DNA from: DAOTWA01 sp963702935
Lineage (GTDB): Bacteria; Chloroflexota; Anaerolineae; Anaerolineales; Anaerolineaceae
DNA: 64,000 nucleotides
Assembly: GCA_963702935.1 (NCBI GenBank)
Contig: OY969772.1
Coordinates: 3,906,001-3,970,000, forward strand
Direction of reading: 5' to 3'
The notes under the pieces were generated by a model. The model did not search any database. It saw only the letters and a program-made list of their open reading frames with translations, and was not told where the DNA came from. Positions 43,882 to 52,481 of the stretch are shown here, piece by piece; position 1 is the first letter of the stretch; each line of letters opens with the position of its first letter. Made by a program: the position numbers and the translations under genes.

Positions 43882-44647
43882 ATGAAAAGCATGCGGGAAA
43901 ACTGTGAAGAGATCTTAGCCGAAGCAAGCCGGCAGAACGTTTTGCTTCGCGTGATTGGTGGGATGGCGGTCAACTTACACTGTCCCGAAGCAGCCGGGCT
44001 GCCTGCGCTGAAACGCGAATATGGCGACCTGGATTTCGTCACGGCCTCTCCGGACGATCAACGCATGCGGAGCTTCTTCGAGTTCGATCCACTTCTGCCC
44101 GAACGCGCGCTTCAATGCTTTGCAGGGCCAGACCCGTATGATCTTCAATTGCCCGGACGATTCCTGGTACGTGGATATCTTCATCAACGAATTCCGCATG
44201 TGCCATAAGCTCAAGTTTGGACACGAGCGTTTGATGAAGGACCCGGTCACCATCCCGCTGGCGGAGCTGTTCTTGACCAAGCTGCAAATCGTCAAGATCA
44301 ACGCCAAGGACGTCAAAGACGTGGCGGCCTTGTTGCTCGAGCATCCGCTAGGGGACATTGATGATGAGACCATCAACGTGAAACGCATCAACGAAATCAC
44401 CGGCGACGACTGGGGCTTCTATACGACCGTGCGCATGAACATGGACAAGATTCCGCAATTCCTGGTCACTTTAGAGCTTCCCGAAAAGGAAACGGCCATC
44501 GTCAACGCGCGGCTGGCAGAGCTGGCAAAAGCCATGGACGAGGCGCCTAAATCGATGCACTGGAAAATGCGCGCAGTGGTCGGGAAATCGATGCAATGGT
44601 ATGAAGAGCCAGAAGACGCCGCCAGGGGTGAATTAAAGCTCGAGTAA
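43882..44647 (+). pseudogene. Nucleotidyltransferase-like protein, frameshifted
   Basis: About 254 residues if repaired. The first frame gives LLRVIGGMAVNLHC and YGDLDFVT, a GG...D-x-D pattern of nucleotidyltransferase-fold proteins, up to RSFFE. The second frame continues SIHFCPNARFNALQGQTRMIF, WYVDIFINEFRMCHKL, PLAELFLTKLQIVKIN and to the end. One extra T at GAGTT (44083-44084) explains the break. The start at 43882 has AAGGAG 6 nt upstream and is better than the GTG at 43858. I do not know the specific function; the arrangement resembles nucleotidyltransferase domains of unknown target rather than a toxin-antitoxin pair. Confidence 0.7.
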
Positions 44648-44677
44648 CCCGAATTAGAGACCTAGAGGAACGCAGAA

Positions 44678-45589
44678 TTGACCTACGATCTTATTTGCCT
44701 GGGAAATTTGACCATCGACGACGTTATCCTTCCGGACGAGACCCAACGGCTGGGCTGTTTCGGCGGCGACGCCATTTATTCGGTATTGGGGGCCTCCTGT
44801 TGGGCGGATACGGTGAGCTTTGTAGCCCCGGTTGGCACGGACTTCCCCGCAGAACACCTGGCGCATTTGCGCAAAGCCGGTTGGGATACGCGCGGGCTGC
44901 CCCAACGGAATATCCCCAGCATCCGGAATTGGGTCATTTACAAAGGCGATAACGAGCGCACCTGGATCATGGAGAGCAATCCCGATGACTATTTTGCGCT
45001 TTCGCCGACCCTGGAGGACATTCCAGACGATTACCTGGATGCCAAAGCCTTCATGATCCTGGCGATGGACCTGGCTTCCCAGGAGACGCTGGCGCCTCAA
45101 TTGCGCAAGCGCGGCCTGGTGGCGGTGGACCCTAAAGAAGATTACGTCGCCGGGAACGTGGAGCGCATTTTAGCCCTGCTGAAGGATGTGGATATCTACA
45201 TGCCCAGCCAGGAAGAAGTCAACCTCATTCTGGGCCACCGGGATTATGAGAAAGCGTGTCGTCAATTCGCGGAGCTTGGGGCGGGAATCGTGGTGGTCAA
45301 AATGGGCCACGACGGCTCCTTAATCTACGAGCGGGACAGAGACGTATTTACCCGCATCCCGATCTATCCCACGAAAGCGGTAGATGCCACCGGCGCCGGG
45401 GACGCTTTTTGTGGGGGCTTTATGGCCATGTACGGCAAGTCGGGCAACCTCGTCGAGGCGGGCCTGGCGGGGGCCGTTTCCGCTTCCTTCGCCATCGAAG
45501 ATTTTGGACTGACACACATGTTCGCTTTGGATCGGAAAGAAGCACAGGCCCGATTGGCCAGCCTGAAGAAGCAGCTCTACCAACCTTGA
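44678..45589 (+). CDS. PfkB family carbohydrate/nucleoside kinase
   Basis: 303-residue ribokinase-type kinase. Start MTYDLICLGNLTIDDVI, GGDAIYSVLGASCW, VAPVGTDFP, and the catalytic loop DATGAGDAFCGGF with the anion hole and base Asp (about residue 244). TTG start at 44678 with AGAGGA 8 nt upstream; no ATG fits. Follows the nucleotidyltransferase-like gene by 30 bp and precedes the carbamate-kinase-like gene by 17 bp, so it shares their transcript. In a purine/ureide context a ribose or nucleoside substrate is plausible, unproven. Confidence 0.9.
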   Translation: MTYDLICLGNLTIDDVILPDETQRLGCFGGDAIYSVLGASCWADTVSFVAPVGTDFPAEHLAHLRKAGWDTRGLPQRNIPSIRNWVIYKGDNERTWIMESNPDDYFALSPTLEDIPDDYLDAKAFMILAMDLASQETLAPQLRKRGLVAVDPKEDYVAGNVERILALLKDVDIYMPSQEEVNLILGHRDYEKACRQFAELGAGIVVVKMGHDGSLIYERDRDVFTRIPIYPTKAVDATGAGDAFCGGFMAMYGKSGNLVEAGLAGAVSASFAIEDFGLTHMFALDRKEAQARLASLKKQLYQP

Positions 45590-45606
45590 GACCAGGAGTG
45601 CAGTGA

Positions 45607-46579
45607 ATGGCGGATACAATTGTTGTTCTTGTAAACGGTGAGGTTTTGGCCGATGGAGGGGGAGTTGCAATCCCCGATCAACGCCGCAGCGCAACGAATT
45701 TGGCAGAGAGCTTGCTTCCACTTTTTGCCAGCAAGCTGAAAATCGCCGTTTTGCATGGCAATAAACCTCAAGTAGGATTTGTGTTATTTCGATCTGAAAT
45801 AGCCAGCCACATCCTTCATCCCATCCCACTGGACGTTTGTGGCGCGGATACGCAGGGAGCCACCGGCTACATGCTGAGCCAGGCTTTCATGAATGTGATG
45901 AAAACGGAAGACATTCATCGCAACGTGATGTGCGTGCTGACCCAAACCATGGTCGATACCAGCCACCTGCAATCCGAGTATCCCGTCAAAGCGATCGGCC
46001 CCTGGTTCGATCGGGATAAAGCCGAGCAGTACCGCCAATCCCGCGGGTGGACGATGGTCGAAGAGCCTGGGCGGGGTTACCGCCGGGCGGTTCCCCTGTT
46101 GCCCGCCAGTGAAATCCTGGAGATCGAGGGCATCAAACAGTTGGTCGATTTCGGGCATGGTCGTGATCGCAGCCGGAGGGGGTGGAATTCCGGTAGGCCG
46201 CAATGCGGAGGGAACTCTGGATGGGCTGGAAGCCGTGGTCGAGACGGAGCAAGTCGCCTGCATGGTGGCCGAACGCCTCCAGGCGAAGGTATTGCTGATG
46301 GTGATCGAGAAAGACAGCAAATTCATCCTGTCGCACCTGACCACCGAGACGTCCAGCCATCTCACCCTGGAAGAATTGCAGACGATATTGGAGCGTGAGA
46401 CGCTTTCGTCCAGCTCGGTGCAGGCCCAACTGTGGGCCGCGGCCAGGTTCTTGCAGAGCGGCGGCGAGCAGGTGGTCATAACCACCCTGCGCGGCCTGCC
46501 GGCGACGTTGCTGGGGAAGAGCGGCCTGCGCATAGGCGCCGCCCATTCCTCCTTACCCTTCTTTGGCGCGGACAGGTAG
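45607..46579 (+). pseudogene. Divergent carbamate kinase-like protein, frameshifted
   Basis: About 323 residues, amino acid kinase fold. Carbamate kinase landmarks kept: PLDVCGADTQGATGYMLSQA, GRGYRRAVP, IKQLVDFG and VVIAAGGGGIPVG. Changed: the N-terminal GGNAL reads VNGEVL, GNGPQVG reads GNKPQVG, and the AVIDKD...ILTDV segment reads AVVETE...MVIEK, losing the DKD lysine. The frame breaks at GGG (46153-46155); dropping one G gives DFGMVVIAAGGGG. In purine and ureide fermentation, carbamoyl phosphate is normally converted to ATP by carbamate kinase (YqeA/ArcC). Whether this protein keeps that activity is doubtful, and a regulatory role is possible. GGAG precedes the ATG. Confidence 0.8.
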
Positions 46580-46583
46580 GCAA

Positions 46584-47378
46584 ATGACCCCAAAGGCTGA
46601 ACCCCAGTCTTCCTCCCCTTTGGATGAATTGAGGCAGGAGAATCAGGCGTTGCAAGAAGAGCTGGCCGAGCTTCGCGTCAGGAACCAGTCGACCTGGGCT
46701 TTGCTGGTAGGCATCAGCCGCAGGCTGCAAATTTCTTCGGCCTCGATCAAAGCGGCGGTTTCCAGCTTGCTGAACTACGATATCTTCTGGGACGTGTCTG
46801 CTCAGCACGAATTCCTCGAGACGATCAACTCCAGCGCAGATAAGGCCTCGGATTTGATTATGCTGGTTGCGCTGGCGTTCCGCTTCGAGGCCGGCACCCT
46901 GGAGATGAAGCCGGAGCCTAATCTGCTCCAGGAGATCCTTTCGGTCGTAAAGGATGAAGAGGCGGCGCAGCTTTCAAAGTTGCAGCTAGAGATAGCTTTC
47001 CCGGAAGAAGGGGAGCTGGTGTTCGTCGATTATGAATATCTGCGGCTGGCCTTCCGGCTACTGTTCGAGATCCTGGCCGAGGTTGGCCCGCAGTCGCGCT
47101 CTGTTCGGATTACGGCGATGGAAGATGCCGGAAATTGGCGCATCGATATCGGCGGGATGACCAGGGAAGTTGTGGAGCTGTTGCCCAGCATTCGCTGTTG
47201 CTCCCCGGAAGAGTTGATCAGCCACGCCGAGGGGGTTCCACCGGAGATCCTGTTGAAGTTCTATATCGTCTGCCATATTTTGTGCGCACAAGGCATCCGG
47301 TCGGAGAATTATAAAGATTTGGAAGGGAATGTGGGCTTACGCCTGGTGGTGCCGATAGCTTCCGAAAAGTCAAAATGA
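46584..47378 (+). CDS. Degenerate sensor histidine kinase-like protein (no phospho-acceptor His)
   Basis: 264-residue soluble protein: coiled coil (about 12-35, ELRQENQALQEELAELRVRN), then a HisKA-like helical pair and a degenerate ATPase-like domain. In the H-box the usual S-H-E-L-R-x-P reads SRRLQISSASIK, with Arg46 where the His should be. The N-box asparagines are missing (RLLFEILAEVG), and no DxGxG glycine box is seen. It lacks membrane helices. The start at 46584 follows the previous stop by 4 bp; the stop overlaps the regulator ATG (ATGA). Probably a pseudokinase that talks to the adjacent regulator by contact rather than phosphotransfer. Confidence 0.75.
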   Translation: MTPKAEPQSSSPLDELRQENQALQEELAELRVRNQSTWALLVGISRRLQISSASIKAAVSSLLNYDIFWDVSAQHEFLETINSSADKASDLIMLVALAFRFEAGTLEMKPEPNLLQEILSVVKDEEAAQLSKLQLEIAFPEEGELVFVDYEYLRLAFRLLFEILAEVGPQSRSVRITAMEDAGNWRIDIGGMTREVVELLPSIRCCSPEELISHAEGVPPEILLKFYIVCHILCAQGIRSENYKDLEGNVGLRLVVPIASEKSK

Positions 47379-48079
47379 ATTCTCTGAAAATATTACTGAT
47401 CGGGGACGAACCCAATATCTTACGGACGTTGCGCCGGAATCTGGTGGGGCGCGGGTATGAAGTTTTCCTTGCCCTGGACGACCAGGAAACCTACGAAATG
47501 GCGGCAAACAATGATCTCGATTTGCACGTTCTCAACCTCGATTTCACGACCTTCCAGGTAGACGGACTGGCTATTTGCGCCAGGTTGCGCGAGATCAGCC
47601 AGGCGCCGATCATCGTGCTTTCTTCGATTGGCTCTGAGGCGATAAAGATTTGGGCATTGGATCTCGGGGCGGACGATTACCTGGTGATGCCTTTTAATAT
47701 GGGGGAATTCCTCGCCCGGGTCCGCTCGGCCCTGCGCAGGTGGACTTCTTTTAAGGCCGATACAACCAACCAGAATTGTCTATTCCTGGATGGAGACCTG
47801 TTGATCGACAGTGAATCGCGCCAGGTGACCTTGCGGGGCGAGCCGGTGCGCCTGACGCCCACCGAATACGAGATCCTGCAATATCTGGCCGGGCGGGTGG
47901 GTAAAGTGGTCACGCACCGCGAGCTGCTGAAAGCGGTGTGGGGATCTGAATACGGAGACGAGCGCGAATATTTGCGCGTCTTCATTTCGCAGCTCCGGCA
48001 CAAAATCGAGCAGGACCCCTTGCGGCCCATGTATATCATCACAGAGCCTGGAGTGGGATATCGTTTTACGAAGGATTAG
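47375..48079 (+). CDS. OmpR/PhoB-family regulator with atypical receiver domain
   Basis: 234-residue DNA-binding protein. The receiver (1-120) keeps the fold and Asp11 but has Asn54 at the phospho-acceptor position (LHVLNLDF) and Met105 where the conserved Lys should be (YLVMPF), so normal Asp phosphorylation is not expected. The C-terminal winged helix (about 130-233) is complete: LTPTEYEILQYLAGRVGKVVTHRELLKAVWG and LRVFISQLRHKIEQDP, ending VGYRF. Coupled by ATGA to the degenerate kinase. It is the obvious candidate for binding the 11-bp tandem repeats at 48869 and 27501. Confidence 0.9.
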   Translation: MNSLKILLIGDEPNILRTLRRNLVGRGYEVFLALDDQETYEMAANNDLDLHVLNLDFTTFQVDGLAICARLREISQAPIIVLSSIGSEAIKIWALDLGADDYLVMPFNMGEFLARVRSALRRWTSFKADTTNQNCLFLDGDLLIDSESRQVTLRGEPVRLTPTEYEILQYLAGRVGKVVTHRELLKAVWGSEYGDEREYLRVFISQLRHKIEQDPLRPMYIITEPGVGYRFTKD

Positions 48080-48117
48080 TAAGATAGCGTTGCGAAGCTC
48101 AATTCCCTGGAGTAGCC

Positions 48118-48864
48118 ATGCGCATCCTTTTCTTGAACCCCAACACGTCCGAATCGTTTACTGCCACTATCCAGAAAGTGGTTGACACGTACAAAGCGCC
48201 GGGCACCGAGGCGGTCGCCATGACGGCCAGCAGCGGCCCGCGCTCGATCGAAAGCATCTACGACGAGCTGCTTAGCTCGGCCGGCACGCTGGAAGTGCTC
48301 ATTGCGGAGATGGAGAGCTTCGACGCCTTTGTGATCGCCTGCTTTAGCGATCATCCCACGATCTATGCCATGCGGGAAATCACCGATAAGCCGGTATTGG
48401 GCATCGCCGAAGCTTCGATGTACATGGCCTGTATGCTGGGGCGCAAGTTTAGCGTGGTGACCACCAACCGCGAATGGGAGCCCCTGCTATGGGACGCCGT
48501 GCGCCATTACGGCCTGGCGGAACGCTGCGCCTCGGTGCGAACGACGGGTATGCCCGTCCTGGCCCTCGAATTGGCCAGCCCGCAGGAAACTTTTCAAATG
48601 ATCCTGGGCGCGGCCAAAACGGCCATCGAACATGACGGCGCCGAGGTGATCTGCCTGGGATGCGCGGGCATGGCCGGATTGGACAAACAGTTGGAAGAAG
48701 AGCTGGGCGTCCCGGTGGTCGATGGAGTGACGGCCTCTTTGAAGCTTCTGGAGGGGTTGGTGGGATATGGCGTGCGCACCAGCAAGCGCCTGGCTTATGC
48801 CCGGCCCAAGCGCAAAGATATCCTGGACTTGCCGCCCATTTTCGCCCGGCCCTACGACGACTGA
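48118..48864 (+). CDS. Asp/Glu/hydantoin racemase family protein
   Basis: 248-residue racemase. Both catalytic cysteines are present: Cys75 in VIACFSDHP and Cys182 in CLGCAGMAG, and it opens with the family start MRILFLNPNTSES. Relatives racemise hydantoins or allantoin (HpxA/HyuE). In this neighbourhood (allantoinase at 50116) an allantoin or hydantoin substrate is the best guess; allantoinases are often stereoselective, so a racemase would let both enantiomers be used. 38 bp after the regulator stop. Confidence 0.9.
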   Translation: MRILFLNPNTSESFTATIQKVVDTYKAPGTEAVAMTASSGPRSIESIYDELLSSAGTLEVLIAEMESFDAFVIACFSDHPTIYAMREITDKPVLGIAEASMYMACMLGRKFSVVTTNREWEPLLWDAVRHYGLAERCASVRTTGMPVLALELASPQETFQMILGAAKTAIEHDGAEVICLGCAGMAGLDKQLEEELGVPVVDGVTASLKLLEGLVGYGVRTSKRLAYARPKRKDILDLPPIFARPYDD

Positions 48865-48868
48865 CCCT

Positions 48869-48923
48869 CATTATCTTTTCTTTACTGTTTCTTTATGCCT
48901 TCTTGATTCCTTTGTGTTACGCT
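48869..48923 (+). promoter_or_regulatory. Four 11-bp-spaced direct repeats upstream of an extended -10 (copy 2)
   Basis: CATTAT (48869), CTTTAC (48880), CTTTAT (48891) and CTTGAT (48902) start at 11-bp intervals, followed after 10 bp by the extended -10 TGT-TACGCT (48915-48923). Aligning with copy 1 at 27501-27556 gives near identity over repeats 2-4 and the TTTGTGTTACG block, with one gap. Lies 82 bp before the ATCase-like gene and 790 bp after the OmpR/PhoB-type regulator gene. Confidence 0.78.
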
Positions 48924-49004
48924 GGTAATTAATCCGAGTTCAGAAAATGACTTTTAGCGATAGGCCCAAAAGCACATCTTAATAAGAAAACTGAGGAAAC
49001 CAAA

Positions 49005-50006
49005 ATGACGGACCAGAATAAAATCCGCTCCATCCACTCTCACGTCCAATGCGTAAACTTCGCAGGGCGGAACTTGCTTTCCATCAACGATTTGACCAAC
49101 GATCAAATCTACGGGCTCTTCGAGCTGGCCCGGGTGATGGAGCCCTGGAATTGCTCGATGATCGACCTGTTGAGCGGCAACGTGATGGCCACTTTATTCT
49201 TCCAGCCCAGCACGCGCACGCGCATGAGCTTCGAGACGGCCATGCACCGGCTGGGTGGAGCAGTCATCACTGAGACGACGCCTTTGATCTCTTCTTCCGC
49301 GGCCAAGGAAGAAAGCCTGAGCGATATGCTCAAGGTGGTCTCCAAATACGCGAACGTTATCGTCATGCGGCATTTCAACGACGTGGAAGCGCGGGAAGCC
49401 GTGCCCTATGCGGAAGCGCCGGTCATCAACGGGGGATTTGGGCACTGGGAACACCCCACGCAGGCCCTGCTAGACCTGTATACCCTGTGGCGGACGTACG
49501 ACCGGATCGAAGGCTTGAAAGTGTGTATCGCCAGCGCCGACCTGATCGAAGCCCGTACCGGGCATTCAATGGCCTACGGCCTGGCCCGCCTGGGCGCCAG
49601 GGTCACGCTGGCCTCACCGCTCGCCAGGCGCACTCCGGAAAGCGTTTTGAGCAAGATCGGCGACCTGGGCGTGCGGGTGGAAGAAGCCTTTGACTTGAAT
49701 CAGGATGGCTTCAACGAGCTGATCGAAGGCATGGATATGGTCTATCTGCCCGGCTGCAGCGCTCCCAAGGGGCCGGAAGCCGAAGCTTTCAAAAAGGTGA
49801 TGGACAATTATTACGTCCGTTTCGAGACGATGGAGAAAGTGTCCAAGGAAAAGGGCCGCACCATTCACGTCACGCACACCTTGCCCCGGCGGGCGGGCGA
49901 GATGGATTTACGCATCGATACTTCGCCCAGCCAGCTCTACTTCGAAGCGCTTGCTTACAGCGTCTCGATCCGCATGGCCCTGGTCGCCAGTATCGTGGGG
50001 CTGTAA
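49005..50006 (+). CDS. Aspartate carbamoyltransferase-like protein (altered substrate loop)
   Basis: 333-residue transcarbamoylase. Carbamoyl-phosphate site intact: FFQPSTRTRMSFE (Ser69-Arg73), Lys101 in the SSSAAKEESLSD loop, HWEHPTQALLD (His150-Gln153), and HTLPRRAGEMDLRID near the end. The 240s-type loop, where ATCase uses Arg and Gln to hold aspartate, reads YLPGCSAPKGPEAEAF, so the acceptor is probably not aspartate. It lies directly before allantoinase and is unlinked to pyrimidine genes. Candidates are oxamate or another ureide-derived amine, working in the phosphorolytic direction to give carbamoyl phosphate. Driven by the repeat-type promoter at 48869. Confidence 0.85.
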   Translation: MTDQNKIRSIHSHVQCVNFAGRNLLSINDLTNDQIYGLFELARVMEPWNCSMIDLLSGNVMATLFFQPSTRTRMSFETAMHRLGGAVITETTPLISSSAAKEESLSDMLKVVSKYANVIVMRHFNDVEAREAVPYAEAPVINGGFGHWEHPTQALLDLYTLWRTYDRIEGLKVCIASADLIEARTGHSMAYGLARLGARVTLASPLARRTPESVLSKIGDLGVRVEEAFDLNQDGFNELIEGMDMVYLPGCSAPKGPEAEAFKKVMDNYYVRFETMEKVSKEKGRTIHVTHTLPRRAGEMDLRIDTSPSQLYFEALAYSVSIRMALVASIVGL

Positions 50007-50115
50007 ACGCCGGGTAGCTGGGCGCCTGGCAAGGGGGCGCGCCTGGGTGCGAATAAGCGGGAATGGTGAATGGATCTGCCGAGCTGCGCATAGCCAATCA
50101 AGGAGAGGATTCAGA

Positions 50116-51489
50116 ATGGACATCGACCTGTATCTCCGCAATGGCCTGGTGGTAACCGAAGAAGCCGCTTTCCGGGGCGGCGTGGGCATTACCGACGGGA
50201 AGATCGCTGTGCTGGTTTCCGGCGACGCGCCTTTGAAGGCCAGGGAAGAAGTGGACCTGCAAGGCAAGGCGCTGCTGCCGGGCCTGGTGGACGATCACGT
50301 GCATTTCAACGAACCGGGCCGCGCTCAATGGGAGGGCTACCGCACGGGCAGCATGGCGGCGGCAGCCGGTGGGGTCACGACGATAATGGATATGCCTCTG
50401 AATTCTACTCCGCCGACCATCGACAGGAAACAACTGGCGCTCAAGCGGGAGGCAGTGCGCAGCCAGGCTGTGGTGGATTACGCCCATTGGGGCGGCCTGG
50501 TCGATAATAACCTGTCTGAAATGGCCGACCTGCACGCAGATGGGGTGATCGGCTACAAGGCCTTCTTGAGCAACAGCGGCGTCGACTTCGAGCGCCTGAA
50601 CGACGACGTATTGTACGCCGGCCTGATCAAGTCGGCTGAGCTGGGTAACCTGATAGGCGTCCACGCCGAGAACGAATACGTCACGGCCTTATTGGGCCGG
50701 CAGATGCAGGACTCGGGCCGGACGGACCGGCGCGCCTGGTTCGAGGCCCGCCCACCCTTCACAGAATTGGAAGCGCTCCAGAGGGCGTGTTTTTGGGCGG
50801 GCGTGACCGGCGGCAACTTGCACATCGTGCACGTTACCCTGGCAGACGGGATGCGCGCTATCGCCGAAGCCAAACGGAAGGGCGCGCACGTGACGAGCGA
50901 GACCTGCCCGCATTACCTGTTTTTCGACGAAGAGGATTTCGTCCGGATTGGCCCGGCAGCCAAGTGCGCCCCGCCCATCCGCTCGCGCGCCGAAGTGGAA
51001 GCCTTGTGGGAGTGCGTCCTGGCCGGTCTGGTGGACGTCATCGGCTCGGACCATTCTCCCTGTACCTGGGACGAGAAGGCGAAGGGGATGGAGAACATCT
51101 GGAAGGCGTGGGGCGGCATCTCGGGCGTGCAGACGATGCTGCCTGCCCTGCTGACCGAGGGCGTTCACAAGCGCGGTTTGCCCCTGACTTCCCTGGTGAA
51201 GATGACCGCCGCCAACCCGGCGCGCTTGTTCGGCCTGGCGCCCCACAAGGGCGCGATCCGGCCGGGCGCCGACGCTGACCTGGTGATCGTGGACCTGGAG
51301 CGGGAATGGACGCTCACGCCGGAGCAGTTGTTGTATAAGAATAAACAGAGCGCTTACGTAGGGTATGCCTTCAAGGGGTGGGTCGAACGGACGCTGGTGC
51401 GGGGCCAGACGGTCTATCGGGACGGCCAGATCCTGGCCGAGCCGGGCTATGGAAGGCTGCTCCGCCGGGGTTATGCCTACGCCTTTTAG
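50116..51489 (+). CDS. allB: Allantoinase
   Basis: 457-residue cyclic amidohydrolase hydrolysing allantoin to allantoate. Metal site: His61, His63 (DDHVHFNEPG), carboxylated Lys148 (GYKAFLSNSG), His183 (GVHAENE), His239 (IVHVT), Asp312 (IGSDHSP). The FNEPGR and SDHSPC motifs match allantoinases better than dihydropyrimidinases. AGGAGAGG precedes the ATG at 50116; the longer frame to 49951 overlaps the previous gene. Next gene encodes ureidoglycine aminohydrolase, so the pathway allantoin to ureidoglycine products is represented; allantoate amidohydrolase is not seen in the window. Confidence 0.93.
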   Translation: MDIDLYLRNGLVVTEEAAFRGGVGITDGKIAVLVSGDAPLKAREEVDLQGKALLPGLVDDHVHFNEPGRAQWEGYRTGSMAAAAGGVTTIMDMPLNSTPPTIDRKQLALKREAVRSQAVVDYAHWGGLVDNNLSEMADLHADGVIGYKAFLSNSGVDFERLNDDVLYAGLIKSAELGNLIGVHAENEYVTALLGRQMQDSGRTDRRAWFEARPPFTELEALQRACFWAGVTGGNLHIVHVTLADGMRAIAEAKRKGAHVTSETCPHYLFFDEEDFVRIGPAAKCAPPIRSRAEVEALWECVLAGLVDVIGSDHSPCTWDEKAKGMENIWKAWGGISGVQTMLPALLTEGVHKRGLPLTSLVKMTAANPARLFGLAPHKGAIRPGADADLVIVDLEREWTLTPEQLLYKNKQSAYVGYAFKGWVERTLVRGQTVYRDGQILAEPGYGRLLRRGYAYAF

Positions 51490-51547
51490 GCGGCGCGCAG
51501 GCCGGGCCGTTAAGCGAGCTTTACCGATCTAATCTCTTGGAGGAATG

Positions 51548-52330
51548 ATGCAAACGCAAAAATTGATCATCAGCGATGCGGACGTGGTTTCGCGCACCCG
51601 CGCCATCACCAAACCGGGCAGTTATTCGATCTTGCCACGGGCCAACCGGGTGATGAGCAGCCTGCCGGGGTTCCGTGGCGTCCAGGCGCAGGTACTGGCG
51701 GCCCCACCGGTTTCTACCCATTACGTGGCGCACGAGCTGGTGGTGGCTCCCGGCGGGTGCACCGAGCGCCCGATCGAACAGAACCTGGAGCAATTCCTGT
51801 ACGTGTTAGAGGGGCGTCTCGACCTTGGGCTGGAGGGCAAGACCAGCTCTCTGGCGGAAGGCGGTTTTAGCTGGCTGCCCCCGCGCATGCCTTTTCACTT
51901 CGCCAATCGCAGCGAGGAAGCCGCCCGGGTATTGTGGCTGCGGCGCAGCTATATCCCGGTCGAGGGGCTGGACATGCCGGAGCCGATCGTGAGCAACGAG
52001 CAGGACGTCAAGGCTTTCCCAGAGGACACCTACATGGAACAGCACCTGGTGCCTTACGAGAACCCGGCCTTCGATATGGGCTTCAACCTGTTATCCTTCG
52101 ACGCGGGCGCCTATTTTGGCTTTGCCGAGAGTCACATCATGGAGCACGCCCTGTATATGCTCAAGGGACGGGGAATTTACTGGCTGAACGGCGATTTTAT
52201 CGAGGTGCAAAAGGACGATTTTATCTACATGGCGCCCTTCTGCCCGCAGTTCTTCTATGCGACCGGGTGGGAGACTTCGCGCTACATGGTCTACAAAGAC
52301 GTCAACCGGGATTACGTGCAGGGCTTGTAA
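51548..52330 (+). CDS. allE: (S)-ureidoglycine aminohydrolase
   Basis: 260-residue bicupin converting (S)-ureidoglycine to (S)-ureidoglycolate and ammonia. The C-terminal cupin has the Mn site Glu194, His196, His200 (ESHIMEH) and Gln234 (CPQFF), matching AllE/YlbA. KDVNRDY at the end is also typical. Of the two adjacent ATGs (51545, 51548), the second has the better spacing from GGAGG. 58 bp after allB. Its natural substrate comes from allantoate amidohydrolase, which must be encoded elsewhere. Confidence 0.9.
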   Translation: MQTQKLIISDADVVSRTRAITKPGSYSILPRANRVMSSLPGFRGVQAQVLAAPPVSTHYVAHELVVAPGGCTERPIEQNLEQFLYVLEGRLDLGLEGKTSSLAEGGFSWLPPRMPFHFANRSEEAARVLWLRRSYIPVEGLDMPEPIVSNEQDVKAFPEDTYMEQHLVPYENPAFDMGFNLLSFDAGAYFGFAESHIMEHALYMLKGRGIYWLNGDFIEVQKDDFIYMAPFCPQFFYATGWETSRYMVYKDVNRDYVQGL

Positions 52331-52401
52331 ACGCGAGCGGGCTTTTGGGTTGCCCGGCCGGTACGAGGCGGGGCGCTCAAGGGGCCGTTGGCTAGAAAAA
52401 G

Positions 52402-52420
52402 TTGTCTGACTACCAGACAG
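52402..52420. promoter_or_regulatory. FadR-type operator upstream of its regulator gene
   Basis: TTGTCTGACTA matches the FadR-subfamily consensus TNGTNNNACNA, and TGTCTG / CAGACA (52403-52408, 52414-52419) form an inverted repeat with a 5-nt spacer. It is 62 bp before the GntR/FadR gene. The left part (AGTTGTCTGAC) is repeated exactly at the ygfK-like promoter (62395-62407). Confidence 0.7.
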
Positions 52421-52481
52421 TCCGACAGCATTTTAGGGCGATGGATTCCCGGCAAGGCAGCAGAACGAGAGGAAGTTTTCT

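Noticed and set aside
43882..44647. Nucleotidyltransferase-like protein considered as half of a toxin-antitoxin pair
   Set aside because: No small partner gene lies beside it; neighbours are a phosphoesterase and a PfkB kinase, and the protein is larger than MNT antitoxins.
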